7,481 bases of DNA, taken from positions 1 to 7,481 of the forward strand of contig JALSRY010000718.1 in the NCBI GenBank assembly GCA_026984555.1, written 5' to 3'. Shown here one piece after another: positions 6,089 through 7,481 of this stretch. Made by a program: the position numbers and the translations under genes. How positions within the stretch are numbered: the stretch's first letter is position 1; every line of letters begins with the position of its first letter. The notes below the pieces were generated by a model. That model was not told the DNA's origin. It saw only the letters and a list, made by a program, of their open reading frames with translations, and did not search any database. The stretch comes from Phycisphaerae bacterium (GTDB taxonomy: Bacteria; Planctomycetota; Phycisphaerae; UBA1845; Fen-1342).

Positions 6089-6796
6089 TTACACGGCGAC
6101 CTTGCGTTTGCGCCGGCGTTTCTTGACGATCCCGAGCGGTCGGCGACCGGGCTTGGCCGGTTCGAGCGTGCTGATGGTGTGCAGCGCTTCGCGCGGTTCG
6201 CAGACGACGGCATCGGCACCGATCTCCTGCCAAAGCGCATCGACGCGACCATACACGCCGCCACCGGCGACGATATTCATCGTCGGGCACACACCGATCT
6301 CGCGAATCATCTCGACCAGGCGGCGCACGTTCGGGATTTCGTGGGGCTGCGATCCGTAGATGAGCAGGGCGTGGGGACAGAGCTTGCCGATCGTGTGCAA
6401 CAGTTCGTCGTGGGGCACGTCGGCCCCGAGCAGGTACACATCCCACCCCTCGGCCTGGAACAGGTCGCTGAGGATTTCGGCGCCGATTCCTTCGCGCAAC
6501 TCGTCTGAACAGACCACCACGAGCCGGCGCCCGTTGGGCACGCCGCAGGGAAGGTGCGCCTGGAGCTGGTCGGCGACGGTACGGTTGATCCGGGCGGCCA
6601 TGTTGTTGATGGCTGCGTCGATGCGGTCGTCGCGAAAGAGCCGATCGAGCTGGAGCATCGCGGGCCAGACGACATCGCAGGCGATGTGTTCGGGGCGGGT
6701 GCCCGCGTCGAGTGCCTCGGCGATGAGGCGGAAACATTCGGCTCGACGGCCGGCGAGCAGGGGTTGCAGGTAGCGGGTGAGCAGGGGTTCGGGCAT
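6089..6796 (-). CDS. Two-domain cobalamin-binding-type protein lacking the usual ligand residues
   Basis: The 235-residue soluble protein has a helical N-terminal cap-like domain (about 1-80: YLQPLLAGRRAE, VVWPAMLQLDRLF, INNMAARINRTV) and a Rossmann-like B12-binding domain (about 90-212). The latter shows RRLVVVCSDELREGIGAEI (90-108), GWDVYLLGADVP (117-128), LLIYGSQ (144-150), NIVAGGGVYG (174-183) and EIGADAVV (191-198). This is the layout of the cobalamin modules in CarH/MerR regulators and corrinoid methyltransferases. Two hallmark sites differ: DxHxxG reads DELREG (98-103) with no His, and the cap Glu-His pair appears as Asn-Asn (64-65). It may bind cobalamin without a His ligand, bind another ligand, or bind none. 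The tail PLGIVKKRRRKRKVAV (220-235) is strongly basic. There is no DNA-binding or catalytic domain. GGAGG nine bases upstream fixes the start; a longer frame to 6871 adds only Arg-rich, unlikely sequence. The fold call is good; the function is unknown. Confidence 0.85.
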   Translation of the reverse strand: MPEPLLTRYLQPLLAGRRAECFRLIAEALDAGTRPEHIACDVVWPAMLQLDRLFRDDRIDAAINNMAARINRTVADQLQAHLPCGVPNGRRLVVVCSDELREGIGAEILSDLFQAEGWDVYLLGADVPHDELLHTIGKLCPHALLIYGSQPHEIPNVRRLVEMIREIGVCPTMNIVAGGGVYGRVDALWQEIGADAVVCEPREALHTISTLEPAKPGRRPLGIVKKRRRKRKVAV

Positions 6797-6805
6797 GGAG
6801 TGTCG

Positions 6806-6810
6806 CCTCC
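6806..6810 (-). promoter_or_regulatory. Ribosome binding site that decides the cobalamin-type start
   Basis: On the minus strand GGAGG lies nine bases before the ATG at 6796. It falls inside the longer in-frame extension to 6871, which argues that the extension is not translated. Confidence 0.7.
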
Positions 6811-7372
6811 GAAACAGCGTCCGCGACCGGCGCGAATCCGCGCACCGGGGACCGGGGTGCCTCGCGGGCATGTTCTGGTCGAAGCCGGCGCATCCATGCC
6901 GCCGGTATCCGGGTTGTCGTGTGGTTCCGCCCCGTCAGTCCGCCGCGAGCCAGCAGCATTCGCGACACCGGCTGTATCGGGTGGTTGCTTCGTTTTCTGC
7001 ACCGCCGGCGGAGCTGATAAACCATCGTCACGCGGTTCGCGGTACGCCTGCGGCGCGGCGGACGTGGGCTCGCCGGGCTTGCCGCGCGGCGTGTCCCGAT
7101 TTTCTCGGATCATCGCGGCGGGAGACGCTCGAAAAACGCCGCGAAAAAACGCCAGCGGCTCGCAAAAGCTGCGCAGAAGGCACACGCGACGCCGGGTGAT
7201 GGCAATCCCACGCCGGAGGCCGTTGGCCGAGCCTCGCGGGCGGTGCGAGCTGGTGTGACACGCCGCAGCGCGCGGGAGCGGTCGGCCGCGTGTGTGCGCC
7301 GGCGGCTCGCAGCGGTCGAGCTACCGCGGGCGAAGGGGCAAGCGATACGACGCCGCGGGAGTGATCCTGCGC
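6811..7372. other. Long stretch without a supportable gene
   Basis: Open frames exist on both strands here, as expected in GC-rich DNA, but none combines a start, a ribosome site and protein-like composition. It probably contains the promoter and leader of the cobalamin-type gene. Two A-tract repeats (7130-7153) are the only local structure I noted. I found no tRNA, RNase P, tmRNA or SRP RNA signature. A plus-strand frame at 7021-7428 encodes a Lys/Ala/Arg-rich stretch but has no usable start before 7243. Confidence 0.5.
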
Positions 7373-7481
7373 TTACTTGCGCGGGGCGGTTTGGACAAGA
7401 ACATCGCGCATTGCCGTGTCGTTGGTGAGGTCGGGGTGGTAAGTTGTGACACTGGCGTGAGTTACCGGAATGGGCGATACT
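7373..7481 (-). CDS. Possible C-terminus of a gene entering from the right edge
   Basis: A minus-strand frame is open from the edge to a TAA at 7373-7375. It gives about 35 residues ending TYHPDLTNDTAMRDVLVQTAPRK. The composition is balanced and protein-like, unlike the Arg/Pro-rich shadows in other frames here. It is too short to assign a family, its third-position GC is only moderate, and an open frame of this length is common by chance. I do not recognise the product. Confidence 0.3.
   Translation of the reverse strand, partial: VSPIPVTHASVTTYHPDLTNDTAMRDVLVQTAPRK

Noticed and set aside
6797..6871. N-terminal extension of the cobalamin-type protein
   Set aside because: It adds 25 Arg/Pro-rich residues and covers the GGAGG that serves the internal ATG at 6796.
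7081..7090. GCCGCGCGGC palindrome
   Set aside because: Ten-base GC palindromes are expected by chance in DNA of this composition.
6554..7258. Plus-strand frame opposite and upstream of the cobalamin-type gene
   Set aside because: Half is antisense to a well-supported gene, and the rest is low-complexity with no start signal.
7021..7428. Lys/Ala/Arg-rich plus-strand frame that looks histone-tail-like
   Set aside because: Stops lie just before 7021 and no ATG, GTG or TTG occurs in frame until 7243, after the Lys-rich part. Probably chance.

Overview
The window is GC-rich and mostly packed with genes. It holds five complete protein genes that I can place in a family or describe in detail, one complete gene of unknown function, a 5'-truncated gene at the left edge and a possible gene tail at the right edge. 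I saw no tRNA, rRNA, CRISPR array or insertion sequence. The gene set suggests a free-living, GC-rich bacterium that makes menaquinone by the futalosine route. A planctomycete, perhaps of the Phycisphaerae type, is my best guess. That is inferred from the style of the genes (the UbiA-like MqnP, a short Mpo1-like protein, a variant cobalamin-domain protein) and not from any marker gene.

Left half, plus strand (1-4076): a PhoD-like phosphatase with a C-terminal membrane tail, a 144-base gap, then a UbiA-type prenyltransferase (MqnP-like) whose stop codon overlaps the start of a large GT-C-type membrane glycosyltransferase (ATGA). These last two look like a translationally coupled pair, and both enzyme families work at the membrane on polyprenyl substrates.

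Centre (4031-5137): a short Mpo1-like (DUF962) membrane protein lies on the minus strand. Its 3' end overlaps the end of the glycosyltransferase gene by 46 bases. It is divergent from a plus-strand gene of unknown function, and the 102-base gap between their starts contains a perfect 9-bp inverted repeat.

Right half (5138-7481), minus strand: a gap with two strong stem-loops, then a small, extremely basic protein (29 Lys/Arg, one acidic residue in 165) with very biased codon use. Upstream of it is a two-domain protein shaped like the cobalamin-binding module of CarH/MerR-type and methyltransferase proteins, but lacking the usual cobalt-ligand histidine and the usual cap-domain Glu-His, and carrying a very basic tail. 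The last ~570 bases before the right edge hold no gene I can support, except for a possible C-terminus of a gene entering from beyond the edge.

The most unusual element is the small basic protein beside the His-less cobalamin-type protein. Both carry strong positive charge, which suggests nucleic-acid or other polyanion binding. No shared pathway is demonstrated.
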